From Albugo candida (lineage: Eukaryota; Oomycota; Peronosporomycetes; Albuginales): a stretch of DNA of 64,000 nucleotides. Positions within the stretch are counted from its first letter, which is position 1, and every line of letters starts with the position of its first letter. Positions 35,699-46,850 of the stretch are shown one piece after another. The DNA is taken from positions 1-64,000 of the forward strand of contig JBDOQK010000052.1 in the NCBI GenBank assembly GCA_040437565.1, in the 5' to 3' direction. The position numbers were made by a program, and so were the translations under genes. The notes beneath the pieces were generated by a model. The model was not told the DNA's origin. It ran no database searches and saw only the letters and a list, made by a program, of their open reading frames with translations.

Positions 35699-37014
35699 AT
35701 GCTTTCCTATTCGTTGCGTTGGAATTGCCTACCTACATGCATGAAATCACCCGGAGCTGTAATGCAGCGTGGCCGTTTCGGGTCTTTGTCCGTAAGACTC
35801 TTTCCTTTGTACATCGAGCGTTTTCATAATAGATTGAATGCAGGGACTAAATCGAACGCCGCTTTACGACTTGCATGTAGAACTTGGAGGTAAAATGGTC
35901 AGTTTTGCCGGGTACCAGATGCCCATACAGTATAAAGACGGGATCGTGAAGTCACATTTGCACACTCGAATGGCTGGGAAATCGTCGCTTTTTGATGTGT
36001 CTCACATGGGCCAACTGCGGTACTTACGAATGTGGGGAATCTGCTCAATATTCCTCTTAACATTTCTTCTTACAACAGCATCGCTGGGAATGATCGTGAA
36101 GCGTTTTTGGAATCATTGGTCGTTGCCGACCTTGCTGCGTCAGCAATTGGAGAAGCTAAGCTGAGTCTCTTGACCAATAAAGATGGAGGCATCATTGATG
36201 ACTGTGTGATCACTAAATATGAAGATCACTTTTACGTTGTTGTGAATGCTGGTAACAAGGAAAACGATCTTCGGCATATGCATAGAGAGTTGGAACAGTT
36301 CAAAGGAGATGCAACTATTGAAATTCTGGATGATCGCGCGCTGGTCGCATTACAAGGACCGGGAGCTGTGAACACTCTGCGCAACGAAATGTTTGCATCG
36401 GTGGATTTTCAGGACCTCGAATTTATGAGGGGTTTGTACACTAGGATCACTTCTAATTCACCGCTACAAGGAGTTGATGTGATTCTAACCAGATGTGGTT
36501 ACACTGGTGAGGATGGTTTCGAATTGTCGATTCCTAGCTCTCATGTGGAGCAATTCGCTCGACAATTATTACGAGACGATTCTGTTCTCGAAGCTGGTTT
36601 AGGAGCACGAGATAGCCTTCGTTTAGAAGCAGGATTGTGCTTGCATGGTCAAGATATCACTCCTTCAACAACACCTGTCCAAGCCACTCTAGCTTGGACA
36701 ATTGGAAAACGACGTCGTGAACATGGCGGTTTCCCGGGACACGCCATCATTATGGATCAGCTCAAAAACAAGAGCTTTTGCCAAAAGCGTGTTGGTTTTA
36801 TATCTGAAGGTACGACTTTTCGGAGTGGTGCGGCCTTGTGGGATTCAAATGGATCAATTGTGGGCAAAGTGACCAGTGGGACGTTCAGTCCGAGCTTAAA
36901 ATCACCTATTGGAATGGCATATATCGACAAGGATGCTGCCAAAATCGGATCAAAGGTGCACGCAAAAGCAAGAAACAAGGAACATGTATTGAGCATTACA
37001 AAAATGCCCTTTGT
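35699..37014 (+). CDS. GCST: Glycine cleavage system T protein (aminomethyltransferase), mitochondrial
   Basis: Exons 35699-35791, 35844-36019 and 36079-37014, with GT-AG introns of 52 and 59 bp. The first exon gives a presequence-like N-terminus ([14 protein letters not shown]...RGRFGSLS); spliced exons 2-3 encode [94 protein letters not shown] and [16 protein letters not shown]. These are all folate-binding and substrate-channel motifs of GcvT. With P, H and L proteins it transfers the aminomethyl carbon of glycine to tetrahydrofolate. The gap 37015-37114 begins at KMPFV, only a few residues from the expected end, so the stop lies inside the gap; the short frame after it is not trusted. This is the only intact copy; four decayed copies lie downstream. 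Confidence 0.95.
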
Positions 37015-37114
37015 NNNNNNNNNNNNNNNNNNNNNNNNNNNNNNNNNNNNNNNNNNNNNNNNNNNNNNNNNNNNNNNNNNNNNNNNNNNNNNNNNNNNNN
37101 NNNNNNNNNNNNNN
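37015..37114. other. Assembly gap hiding the GCST stop codon
   Basis: 100 N immediately after the TKMPFV motif, with no flanking duplication. The last few GCST codons and the 3' end are missing. Confidence 0.9.
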
Positions 37115-38481
37115 GGAATGATTTTCAATTCTGAACGCCGTTTCTCATGACTATCTGCTTCTGATGATGCAAGTATACTCTTTTAATCGCAAACGCAGAT
37201 TCAAAATGGAATGTGACAAATATGATCACCGTTTCGATCACTTGATGTCTATAATGGTAGACATGACAAATGAACAATCTCTGTGCTTTCTCATCCAATA
37301 GAGTTAATCAAGCTTACACTCAAGATGTATCTATTAGTGTGACGTAACCCGCGTAGCCGCAGTATGGCGGTACCAACTTCTGCACAGAATTCAATCAGGA
37401 GGATATCCATCAGGAAAATTGGGTATAAGAACGACGTAGGACATTGAGCATAGATAAGACTTCCTAGGCGGATAAAAGCGTAGACCATGGATTTGGTCGA
37501 TATAGATACACCGGTATTCCTGTGTAAGGGGAAAAGGGAGCTTGCGGGGTCAAACACAGCAATAATCGAGCTTAGAGAGGAAGAAACACGACCTGCAATA
37601 ATTTCTCGCCGAGTGCAGGAGAACCATAACAACACGAGATGGTAAAACGCCTTGAGAGGAGAGCAACCTTTTGAGGAGAAGAGCATTGATCAGAATTTGA
37701 AGGCAGTATTTTACACATTTATTTAATCGCCACTTGACACAATACCTTATGCATACTGCCCATATCCGCCAAAAGATGATCATCCTTGTGCCGGTTCGTC
37801 AGTCGTAGTGGAGTGCGGAGGCTGGTTCTGGTAATCTAGCATTAGTGTTTTCGCTACTGTACTAAAGCTGATCGATAATCAAAATCACGGCCTCTGCACA
37901 AAGCCAGTCTCTAGCCATCTTTATCACCTCATTAAAGCTTCTGCAGTTCCTGATGCGCCAAGGTCTGCAATGAACAAGTAGGCTTCACAATCCTATTTAA
38001 CGATGTTGTAATTTCGGAAGCAGATCATGCACATGCATGCGCTTATCGTTATTGGCTCATGTGAGGTACCAAGATAACGAAGATTTGCGGCCACTTGAAA
38101 ATGCAAATGCGACTTCACGATACCGTCTTTGTACTGCGCTGGTAACTGCAAGTCGTCTTGAAGCGAGTTCCTGCATTGATTTGCACCGTGAGATCTGAGT
38201 TGTTTTTAAGGCTGTGAAGAATGAGCACAAGTAGCGGAATGGATAAACTGCAGCAATACAGCTCGGAATAATTTTATGCAAGGCGGTAATTATTTTGTAT
38301 GGATCAAAGACTTGCCAAGCCACATGAGCTGGCACAAACGTACTTCGAGAAAAAAAGACTGATTCAATGGATATTGTATTAGCGGCGATGTATTTCAGAA
38401 TGAATTAAATATCCATGCTGTGAAGTACAAAGAATTTCCCTTAGGAGGAGATACCTCGGCCTTGTCCAATTTGCTACAAAT
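37115..38481. other. Decayed duplicated flank, no gene
   Basis: Contains stretches also found beside the other GCST copies: near 37200-37310 (GACAAATGAACAATCTCTG) matching 40440-40470 and 47070-47095, and near 38220-38330 (AGTAGCGGAATGGATAAACT, then CTTGCCAAGCCAC) matching 41285-41375 and 49920-50010. These are remnants of the duplicated unit rather than genes. Confidence 0.5.
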
Positions 38482-39081
38482 TCAATGCTTTCTTAAACGT
38501 CGACAGAATGCTTTTAAGAACAGCATTTTTTGAACGAGAGCCTGGAGTGAACGCATAAGCAATTTGAGGAATAACAAGGATGGACTCTTACTGCTATGTG
38601 TTGCGGATTGAGAATTCACACGTTGTTCATCATGACGGGTCGAGGTACCTTGATATTTTGACGTAGACCCTTCTTCGAAGTTAGGCTTTTGTATCCACTC
38701 CGATGCGCTCGGTGTATCTTGAGATTTTGATGTAGACCCTACTTCGAAGTTAGGCTTCTTCATCCACTCCAATGCGCCCGGTGTCCATTCGATATCACCC
38801 CTTTCATTGTTATCGTTGGCTCTCGAAGCTTGTATCGGGTCCACCAATTCGCTCGGTGTCAAATCGATACCTTTCATTTTATCGGAATGTTTGACATTTG
38901 AAGCTTGTATCGCGTCCTCCGATTCTATACGCTCTCTGCACAAGCGGCACATTTCATTGAAATAAATCATGCAGCGTTCATCGCAGTTATTAGGGTCAAA
39001 CTGCTGCCCGAGAAGTACTCCGCGCACGCATTTGTAGTTGATGCTTATTGCAATGAAGGTAAAAATGGGTAACGCATGCAT
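38482..39081 (-). CDS. Secreted protein, NYKCxG family member B, with internal tandem repeats
   Basis: 199 residues from ATG 39081. Signal peptide MHALPIFTFIAISINYKC; mature N-terminus with a Cys pattern (NNCDERC, CRLCRER). Two tandem copies of a unit EWMKKPNFEVGSTSKSQDTP / EWIQKPNFEEGSTSKYQGT, a motif also present once in member A. Ser-rich spacer, then a basic helical C-terminus (LKAFCRRLRKH). Upstream sequence (GGTGGGAAGCAA before the ATG) matches the other members. Repeat-number change is a known route of effector diversification; the role here is inferred. Confidence 0.75.
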   Translation of the reverse strand: MHALPIFTFIAISINYKCVRGVLLGQQFDPNNCDERCMIYFNEMCRLCRERIESEDAIQASNVKHSDKMKGIDLTPSELVDPIQASRANDNNERGDIEWTPGALEWMKKPNFEVGSTSKSQDTPSASEWIQKPNFEEGSTSKYQGTSTRHDEQRVNSQSATHSSKSPSLLFLKLLMRSLQALVQKMLFLKAFCRRLRKH

Positions 39082-39700
39082 TTGCTTCCCACCAAGATAC
39101 AAATGATTGAAAGGGTGGGATGGCTTAAAAATTTTTTGTGCTGTGACCCGAGCTTAGTCGATCTTTAACGAAGCAAGAAGACTGCCATACCAGTTATAGA
39201 ATAAGATCTATGAGACATTTTCTGGGTTGTTTGGCAGACAGGGTTAGTGGCAACGCTAGCTTTTAGCGCAATTGCATTTGCGAATACAAAAGTGGAGGGT
39301 ACCCTTCCCAAAGGTGCACTCGGCAGGAAAATAGCGTGGTAGTCTCTGGGCCATAAGTACCCTTAGCATTGCAGGGTATCAGCTTTGACAAGCACTTTAA
39401 CATTTCGTAATGTACTGTTCCCGCTAAATTGCGATATCAAGACGACTCAAGGTACAGTACCAGTATGTTCATTGCGTACATTTAGAGAGAAAATACGACA
39501 ACGACGATAGTCAGACCCGTGTGCACTAGTTATGAAATAATGGTACTTTGCGTATCACATGATGAATGGTAACAATGAGACCGTGCAAGGATTCCGTCCG
39601 AAAGCCCGTCAACGACCTGATTGAAGTATTGTTATACGTTGAGGGTATCTCTGCGTTGTTATGAACGCTATTATAAAGGAACCGATTTTCAGCATATGCT
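39082..39700. repeat. Duplicated 5' flank of secreted genes
   Basis: Holds the block CCCTTCCCAAAGGTGCACTCGG (39300-39322, cf. 55270-55290 and 48495-48515) and, further out, GTCAACGACCTGATTG near 39606, also seen before the GCST remnants at 46010 and 48780. It is the spacer between a minus-strand secreted gene and a plus-strand GCST remnant, repeated in each unit. Confidence 0.6.
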
Positions 39701-39719
39701 TTGGAGAGTTGACACAGTT

Positions 39720-40190
39720 CAGAAAGGTGATTCAACTATTGATCGATCGCTGGTCACATTACAAGGACCAGGATCTAGAGTCTAGTATTACTTGGAATGC
39801 AGCGCTAAAAGGAGTTGATGTGATTCTGAGCACATGTGATTACACTGGTGACGATGGATTCGAATTATCGATTCCTAGCTCCCATATGGAGCGATTTGCT
39901 CAGTTAGATTCCGACACGATTTCTGTTCTCTAATTTGGATTAGGAGCACGAGAAAATTTTCATTTACGAGAAGAATTTTGCTTGCATGGTCAAGATATCA
40001 CGACTACAACAACACCCATCCGAGCCATTCAAGCTTGGATAATGACAAGTGATGGCTTGAGCAGGGTGGCTTCCCGGGTCACGCCATCATTATAGACTCG
40101 CGCAACAATAGGAGCTTTTGTCAAAGGAGTGTTGGTTTTGCATTTAAAGCTACGGCTTTTCGAATTCCAGTTGAGAGGGTTGTCACTTAT
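39720..40190 (+). pseudogene. GCST pseudogene 1
   Basis: Decayed copy of GCST: recognisable pieces are GVDVILSTCDYTGDDGFELS (39812-39871), SIPSSHMERFAQ and, in another frame, [19 protein letters not shown] (about 40060-40120). The N-terminal third and C-terminus are gone and several stops and frame changes separate the rest. It lies downstream of secreted gene B in opposite orientation, the same arrangement as units C and D. Confidence 0.85.
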
Positions 40191-40319
40191 GTGTGGCTAC
40201 TTCATTTGACTTGCAAGTATAGTCTATGAATTATATAAATCACTAGATATGAGCAACATGGTTGATAAATCCAAATGCAGCCCTTGGTAAGGAGTGAAGT
40301 TCGATCTCAACGACGTATC

Positions 40320-41040
40320 ATTAGTGTATGCTGCTGATCATGCATGTATACTCTCCTGCAATTGCGAATGCAGGGTTTGTATGGAGTTGGAGGACAAATA
40401 TGGTCCCCGTTCCGACAGTATCTGCTGGCTGTAATTCTAGTCACGGACAATGAACAATCTTTTTTAGAATTCGTCAATACAGAGACACCACGACTATTAT
40501 GCCGGGATGAAAAGAAGACTACTGGGTTATCCGCAGTCATGAAAGAATTTATAGCGCTGAAAACGTGGCTTGTAGTAAACTCTTCTCTTAACAAAGCTGA
40601 CCAATTACAATGATCTTGACTTGATAGCATAGCATTTTTTCAAGTGGATAAGCGTTGATTTCATACAAAGAGCAGTATTTTATAAGTCAAAATTAGCTGT
40701 ACATCTATCTAATCGCCATTTGCATAGTAACGCAAATCCTTATGCATGCTAGATGTATCTTACAAGATAACGCTCTTGATGGTGGCTTCGTGGTCGGAGA
40801 TACGATGTAGAGAAAACTGTTTTTGGGAAGCTAGCCCTCGAATTTATAGTAAGACTAAACGTATTGAAGCGTCATGTACCACATTGAGCTCAGAAATCAA
40901 GGCTTCTTTCACGAGTAAAACTTCAGCTAGCTTTCTCGACGATGATACAGTAGCTTCTCCTGTTTCTGAAGCAGCAAATGATTGCCGACCAATGAGCCCG
41001 ACAAAGATTCACGATCATTTTCGGTGATTATCTGACGGTA
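40320..41040 (+). repeat. Repeated unit fragment, unidentified
   Basis: Frames such as 40344-40613 (SFLEFVNTETPRLLCRDEKK) and 40746-41027 (SPVSEAANDCRPMSPTK) are open but lack a recognised domain. Partial matches occur at 37200-37310, 47040-47340 and 49560-49640 (GTAGCTTCTCCTGTTTCTGA versus GTAGCAGCTTCTCAGGTTGC). It is a decayed part of the duplicated module, origin unknown. Confidence 0.4.
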
Positions 41041-41076
41041 TTTGGCGAGCACCTCATACACTTTTGCTTACCGTAA

Positions 41077-41400
41077 TCAGCTCATGAGAGATTCATTGAC
41101 TGTGATAATATTGGAGTGTTCATCCACGTCTTCCACTGCGTTTTCGTCATGCTGTCTTTGTAGCGCCCTGGAATCTGGTATTCCACGAATTGTCACTTTC
41201 CTAAGAGAAATGCAAGTCTTAATGTAGTGATCGTCCTCCTTCCTGCATGTAGTGCATTCGATGGTCAAAGGAAAAGGAGCTCCAAATAGCGGAATGGATA
41301 ATTGCAACACTAGCACTTCAAATGATCAAATGCAAGTCGGCAAATGTTCTCAGTGGATGGAGAGGTTCGCCAAGTCGAACGAACATGACTAGAATGTTGC
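41077..41400 (-). pseudogene. Decayed gene fragment with a Cys pair
   Basis: Minus-strand frame containing PLTIECTTCRKEDDHYIKTC and RKVTIRGIPDSRAL. Homologous remnants are seen near 38210-38340, 49720-50010 and possibly 55780-56090. No intact version is present in this window and no family is recognised. Confidence 0.4.
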
Positions 41401-41689
41401 ATGAGGTGGCACAACTGTGCTAATTGGCCCTGCGTCATTGTCGGAAAAAGAAGTCGAAGACGCATTCTTTACCAATAGAGACCGAAATTGACTGGAGATC
41501 CTGTTGTCATTTGATATTGTTTCGTGAATGGGAGTATGTAATGTCGCACAACTTGCATTCACGACATAATTAGGTGGCTACCAATTGGTATTCATTTAGA
41601 TCTATGAGGAAGGTTTTGTTTCGTTATAGAACATTGTAAAAACGTGGCAGAGTAAATTTGATAGCAACACCGACACTTGACGGTCGCAA

Positions 41690-42170
41690 TCACTGAACCA
41701 AAAGCGGAATTTATTCTTGTCACAGGTGAACACGGCAGAAGGTAGAAACACCATTGACGACGCAGATACGGAAATAATTTACCGCCTGGCTAGTGATCGA
41801 GTATTAGGCGAAACCGCTTGCCATTCTGGGAATGGCTTGGATATCTGACAATAAATGGATGATTTCATCCGCAGATGGATCACTATCTCGCACTTGATAT
41901 GAAGCAACTGCTGTAGACGGAGAATCTTGACAGCATACAATTTTGTCGGGTTATTACGAAGATGCACTCGTCCGAATGTTCCACTTTCTACGTTGCAAGA
42001 TACCTTCACGTCATAGCAGAATCAGCAAAGGATGTGGGTTTGTACCCAGAGCATCAAGTACTTGAAAGTCATCTCAAGAATGACATATTCTATCAGATGT
42101 CATAATATTGACAGAATGAAATGAAGATAATGGAGAGTTCTTCTCACGTGGTCTAAGACTTTCAAAAGCC
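41690..42170 (-). pseudogene. PKA-like kinase pseudogene 1
   Basis: Short minus-strand remnant of the N-lobe: SGTFGRVHLRNNPTKLYAVK (41885-41990 area) and HIKCEIVIHL, with deletions in the helix C region. Sequence on both sides aligns with 50780-51290. It lacks the catalytic loop and activation segment. Confidence 0.8.
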
Positions 42171-42412
42171 GGGTGCGAAGCGACCATTAGTCGAGGTCCA
42201 TACTGACTAAGATACAAACATGGTATAAAGTATTTGCGTAAGATAATCACTAAGAGCCAGGTGGAATATGCTCATACACATTTATTCGCGTATGTATGAC
42301 CTAGAATTCTCTTACAGGCGTGGACAAGTCCAAATAAAATTCAGGCATTAATGCAGCAATTAATTAACACACAACACGATGCAATCTTGAAGCGTCATCT
42401 TTGATGATGTAA

Positions 42413-43335
42413 ATGGAGACGAAAGGAGTCAAAGGGAAGGAATAGAGAGGGTCTCAGCGTAATGTTCGAAGAAGCACATACGAGTGCAATTGTGAAAGCA
42501 GTGCATGCTCTGAGACAGCCTATAGAAGAGCAGCCGATTAGCTCTGTCGGTGAGAACCTCAGCGGCACTGTTCCACTTGCCGACATTGATGCAATACGGT
42601 AGTATAATCAGAGCGGGAACGGTTTTCTTACACGTAGAGACTTTTTGGAGCTACTAAGAGATTATGCATTGCCTTTTTCGAACGATATGACTAATGTCAA
42701 TGCACAATATCGAATGGAGAACGAGAGGATTCCGGTTGCTCTCACTGACTCAGTCGGAATGCCGCTTGGGTTTATCCGAACTGATCACAATTCAGATTTC
42801 GAAGCCGGTCAATTATTGGAGAGATACGATCGAGATCGATCGGGAATGATGAATTCATCAAACTCCATACATTCCTCACCGATGTTCGACCTCAATTACA
42901 GCATTTTGTGCAGGATCTACAAGCAAAGACATACAATCGGAAATCCGATAAGAAAAGATGCGTGCAAGATTTTGCGCGTGAATGAACACATTCCAGGAGG
43001 ACAAGTTGCTTGTAAAGAAGGAGACGGGATTAGATTGTGATGAGAAGAAAGCTCAGGTCCATAGCGAGCAATGGGAGCTCCATACACTGTGTAAAGATGA
43101 ATTACTTCTCGTCGTCAGCATCTTGCTGAAACGGTAAGAGGATACACATTCGAAACGATTTATAAAGTGAATAATCATGCGATGGAAGCAATAAATGCTG
43201 AATTCCGCGCTTTCTACCAAAATCGAACGCCTATGAGAAGCAACAGGGTCGACAAGTATAATAGTGATGCACCCGATGTTGCTCCAACACTCGACTCGCT
43301 TCACGCGATGAGTGATCGCAAGCTGATGTAAACTC
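42413..43335 (+). pseudogene. EF-hand/coiled-coil gene pseudogene
   Basis: Decayed copy of the intact gene at 51547-53106. Both EF-hand regions are recognisable (SGNGFLTRRDFLELLRDYA; ERYDRDRSGMMN) and a long perfectly conserved-looking stretch encodes ERIPVALTDSVGMPLGFIRT. Frames are broken and the 3' half after about 43335 is absent: the sequence jumps straight into HGPRT remnant. Confidence 0.85.
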
Positions 43336-43349
43336 ATTTCCGATCAGTA

Positions 43350-43560
43350 CTCGTACGCAAGAAAAGTATATTGTTTTGTCTTTGTTCATTGCGTGCATGT
43401 CTCTCGATTTTCTCGATGCGATTACATATTAGGCCGGAAGGAATCAATATTGAGTCAACATTTCGATGACAGTAATGGGAAATTACGAAATTGGATACGC
43501 TTTTTGATGCTGTATTCGATTTTTGGATTACAGAATTCGCAGATGTCCACAATCATTCGA
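43350..43560 (-). pseudogene. HGPRT pseudogene (5' part)
   Basis: Minus-strand remnant of the HGPRT N-terminus: SVSNFVISHYCHRNVDSILI and PSGLICNRIEKIERHA, matching 54045-54270. The catalytic core is missing. Directly abuts the EF-hand remnant, implying a deletion of about 1.5 kb relative to the intact arrangement. Confidence 0.85.
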
Positions 43561-43962
43561 TAAAACTGAGGCAAAGGACCTGAGGCAAGGCTTTCATTTT
43601 CCATTGGGATCAGGCCAGTGAGCGGTTAGTCACGCAGGAGGTTTCCGTTAGTAAATGTGTGCAAGCCGCACTTGCGACATAGTCTTTGTACTGAACAGGC
43701 ATTCAGTGTACCGTAAAAAGCGAGCCCCTCTACCAGATGCAAGTCGTTTCATTTGGAGTGTGGATGGCGCTTAGAGCATAGAATGAAAAGCTCGCCAAAC
43801 GTGATGTAAAGAGCACAAAGTGCACGAGTAGGCACATGAGGAGCGAAGAAAGTATTAATACAGAGGACATCAAGAACTGCGATGTATTTTAGGATCAGAT
43901 TAACTTGATTGATGCGGATCTTCATGATCGAAGGCTTTTGAAAGGCTTGCCACATAAACTCC

Positions 43963-44358
43963 CTACATAATCAGTGTAAGAAAATTAACAAGCAACCTCA
44001 ACGACGAAACGAATATATCCTCACCTACGCATGAGAGGCAATTTGCGAGAGCTGTGTGAACTTGTGCTCCAATTGGATGATTGAAGTTAAGCTCAGGTTC
44101 TAATGGAGGCCCATCCGCAGAGCGAATGCTTCGGACGTTATTTGAAACATGCGCCGAATCTTCAGCTTCATCTGGATTCTTACTTTTACATATCACCTTG
44201 ATAATAGGCGGTTTTTTTGGTCCTGTGGCACGTGAGCCCTCTTGGAAAATAAGATTTTCGCACTTCTTTTCACATTCTTTCCGAGTTATTTCTTCAGTGC
44301 CTTCGCATCTGTGGTTGGTAACTGACGCAACGAAGAAAATAAGGGGTACCACACGCAT
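43963..44358 (-). CDS. Secreted protein, NYKCxG family member C
   Basis: 131 residues from ATG 44358. Signal peptide MRVVPLIFFVASVTNHRC followed by EGTEEITRKECEKKCENL. The C-terminal part (PIGAQVHTALANCLSCVG) aligns loosely with member E (VQIEACLDHSLLKCAASL). A donor-like CTCATGCGTAG|GTGAGGATAT near 44030 and an acceptor TTATGTAG near 43965 suggest the last 20 codons may be an intron, with a short further exon downstream. The segment homologous to member E's intron 1 is open reading frame here. Upstream flank GCTTGCAACCAAAATAAAAA matches other members. Function unknown; candidate effector. Confidence 0.75.
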   Translation of the reverse strand: MRVVPLIFFVASVTNHRCEGTEEITRKECEKKCENLIFQEGSRATGPKKPPIIKVICKSKNPDEAEDSAHVSNNVRSIRSADGPPLEPELNFNHPIGAQVHTALANCLSCVGEDIFVSSLRLLVNFLTLIM

Positions 44359-45132
44359 TTGCTTGCAACCAAAATAAAAAATGACTGGAAAAGGTGCTGT
44401 GGCTGGAGATCTGTTTTGTATTTATTCGGGATTGTTCGATCCCCTCACCTGATAGCACTGACGATTGAACAAGTTGACTACCAGTAAATTTGGAATGAGA
44501 GATTCCCTACGTATTCGTTCCAAATATTATAAAAATTTGGCGCAGTATATTTGTGGCAACGTTACCATTCCGTGAAGTAAGAGAAGTGGAAGATGCTCGC
44601 TTCAAAGGTGCACTGCAGAAAATTGCGACAATTATCAGCTTTTACGAGCACTTCAGCAATGCATAACATGGGATATCTAGATATCGCACGGTAGCATTGT
44701 TCTGATTGCGCGCTTTAATAAAATGAATGCAGAGCCGACGAGAGTATCATGTGCACACGAGGTATTGCGCGGTATACGGTAAAAAAAAANNNNNNNNNNN
44801 NNNNNNNNNNNNNNNNNNNNNNNNNNNNNNNNNNNNNNNNNNNNNNNNNNNNNNNNNNNNNNNNNNNNNNNNNNNNNNNNNNNNNNNNNGCGAGCCCCTC
44901 TACCAGATGCAAGTCGTTTCATTTGGAGTGTGGATGGCGCTTAGAGCATAGAATGAAAAGCTCGCCAAACGTGATGTAAAGAGCACAAAGTGCACGAGTA
45001 GGCACATGAGGAGCGAAGAAAGTATTAATACAGAGGACATCAAGAACTGCGATGTATTTTAGGATCAGATTAACTTGATTGATGCGGATCTTCATGATCG
45101 AAGGCTTTTGAAAGGCTTGCCACATAAACTCC

Positions 45133-45528
45133 CTACATAATCAGTGTAAGAAAATTAACAAGCAACCTCAACGACGAAACGAATATATCCTCACCTACGC
45201 ATGAGAGGCAATTTGCGAGAGCTGTGTGAACTTGTGCTCCAATTGGATGATTGAAGTTAAGCTCAGGTTCTAATGGAGGCCCATCCGCAGAGCGAATGCT
45301 TCGGACGTTATTTGAAACATGCGCCGAATCTTCAGCTTCATCTGGATTCTTACTTTTACATATCACCTTGATAATAGGCGGTTTTTTTGGTCCTGTGGCA
45401 CGTGAGCCCTCTTGGAAAATAAGATTTTCGCACTTCTTTTCACATTCTTTCCGAGTTATTTCTTCAGTGCCTTCGCATCTGTGGTTGGTAACTGACGCAA
45501 CGAAGAAAATAAGGGGTACCACACGCAT
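45133..45528 (-). CDS. Secreted protein member C, second copy (probably assembly duplicate)
   Basis: Identical to 43963-44358, offset 1170 bp, inside the gap-flanking duplication. Count as one gene unless read depth says otherwise. Confidence 0.65.
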   Translation of the reverse strand: MRVVPLIFFVASVTNHRCEGTEEITRKECEKKCENLIFQEGSRATGPKKPPIIKVICKSKNPDEAEDSAHVSNNVRSIRSADGPPLEPELNFNHPIGAQVHTALANCLSCVGEDIFVSSLRLLVNFLTLIM

Positions 45529-46089
45529 TTGCTTGCAACCAAAATAAAAAATGACTGGAAAAGGTGCTGTGGCTGGAGATCTGTTTTGTATTTATTCGGG
45601 ATTGTTCGATCCCCTCACCTGATAGCACTGACGATTGAACAAGTTGACTACCAGTAAATTTGGAATGAGAGATTCCCTACGTATTCGTTCCAAATATTAT
45701 AAAAATTTGGCGCAGTATATTTGTGGCAACGTTACCATTCCGTGAAGTAAGAGAAGTGGAAGATGCTCGCTTCAAAGGTGCACTGCAGAAAATTGCGACA
45801 ATTATCAGCTTTTACGAGCACTTCAGCAATGCATAACATGGGATATCTAGATATCGCACGGTAGCATTGTTCTGATTGCGCGCTTTAATAAAATGAATGC
45901 AGAGCCGACGAGAGTATCATGTGCACACGAGGTATTGCGCGGTATACGGTAAAAAAAAACGATGATTGGTGCCAATAAAGTTCAGACATGATCCCGGTCT
46001 GGAGCCCGTCAACGACCTTATTGTATTAAATTATCATCTATGCGTTACACCTTTACTTCGTTATGAGTAATGGTAATGATGGAATGGTC

Positions 46090-46850
46090 TCCGGAAATGC
46101 ATCGAGACTTGCAACACTTCAAAGAAGATGCAACTATTGAGGTTCGAGATGATTACTCCCTGATTGCATTACAACGACCGGGAACTGTGGATACTTTGGG
46201 TAAACGGAATGTTTGCGTTGGTGAGTTTGTAGGACCCGGAATCTATGAGGGTTTGTGTACCAACATCACTTGTAATGCAACTTTGAAAAGAGTGGATGTG
46301 GTTCTCAATCAATGTGGTTACACTGGTGAGGATGGGATGGATTCGAGTTGTGGATTTTTATGTCATGTGGAGCAATGCGCTTGATCATTATTACGACACG
46401 ATTCTGTTCCCGAAGCTAGATTAGGAGCAAGAGACGGTTAAGATATCACTCTACAACAACGCTCATTCAAGCTAGTCTGGCTTGCAAAATTCACAAGCGA
46501 CGTCGCGAGCAGGGCGGATTTCTCGGGATATGTCATCACCATGGATCAGCTCATGTGTATAAGCTCTTGTCAAAAGCGTATGGATTCTATATATGAAGGC
46601 ACAACGATCAAATTGGTATGATCATAAATGAGCGAATTGTGGGCAAAGTGACCAGCGAAACCTTCAGTTCGGGTTGCAAACGTCACTTGGAATGGCATGT
46701 ATCGGCAAGGATGCACTTCAGTCTTATCGAAAGTGCCTGCAAGCAAAAAACAAGAAATGTTTCTAAGCATTACAAAAATGCCATTTGTACCATCACATTG
46801 TTGCAAAAAAACACTAGGAGTGCAGGAGATTGTCACATCGGTGAGTCCTA
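46090..46850 (+). pseudogene. GCST pseudogene 2
   Basis: Longest GCST remnant. Starts HRDLQHFKEDATIEVRDDYS, continues [27 protein letters not shown], then in other frames the regions around [16 protein letters not shown] and KMPFV(46780). Several stops, frame changes and a deletion of the RDSLRLEAG region. It is useful because it retains the 3' end that the gap hides in the intact gene. Confidence 0.88.

Larger units (their letters stand above)
43720..45959. repeat. Gap-flanking direct duplication (1070 bp x2)
   Basis: 43720-44789 recurs at 44890-45959 around the gap 44790-44889; identical by eye and ending exactly at the gap. It carries secreted gene C in both copies. Most likely unmerged contig overlap, though it sits in a region that really is duplicated, so read depth matters here. 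Confidence 0.8.

Noticed and set aside
37115-37150. GCST C-terminus as GMIFNSERRFS after the gap
   Set aside because: The family ends a few residues after KMPFV; this stretch is an accidental in-frame extension across N.
43963-45528. Two copies of secreted gene C counted as separate family members
   Set aside because: Same reason: identical 1070-bp repeats bounded by a gap. Kept as a probable duplicate only.
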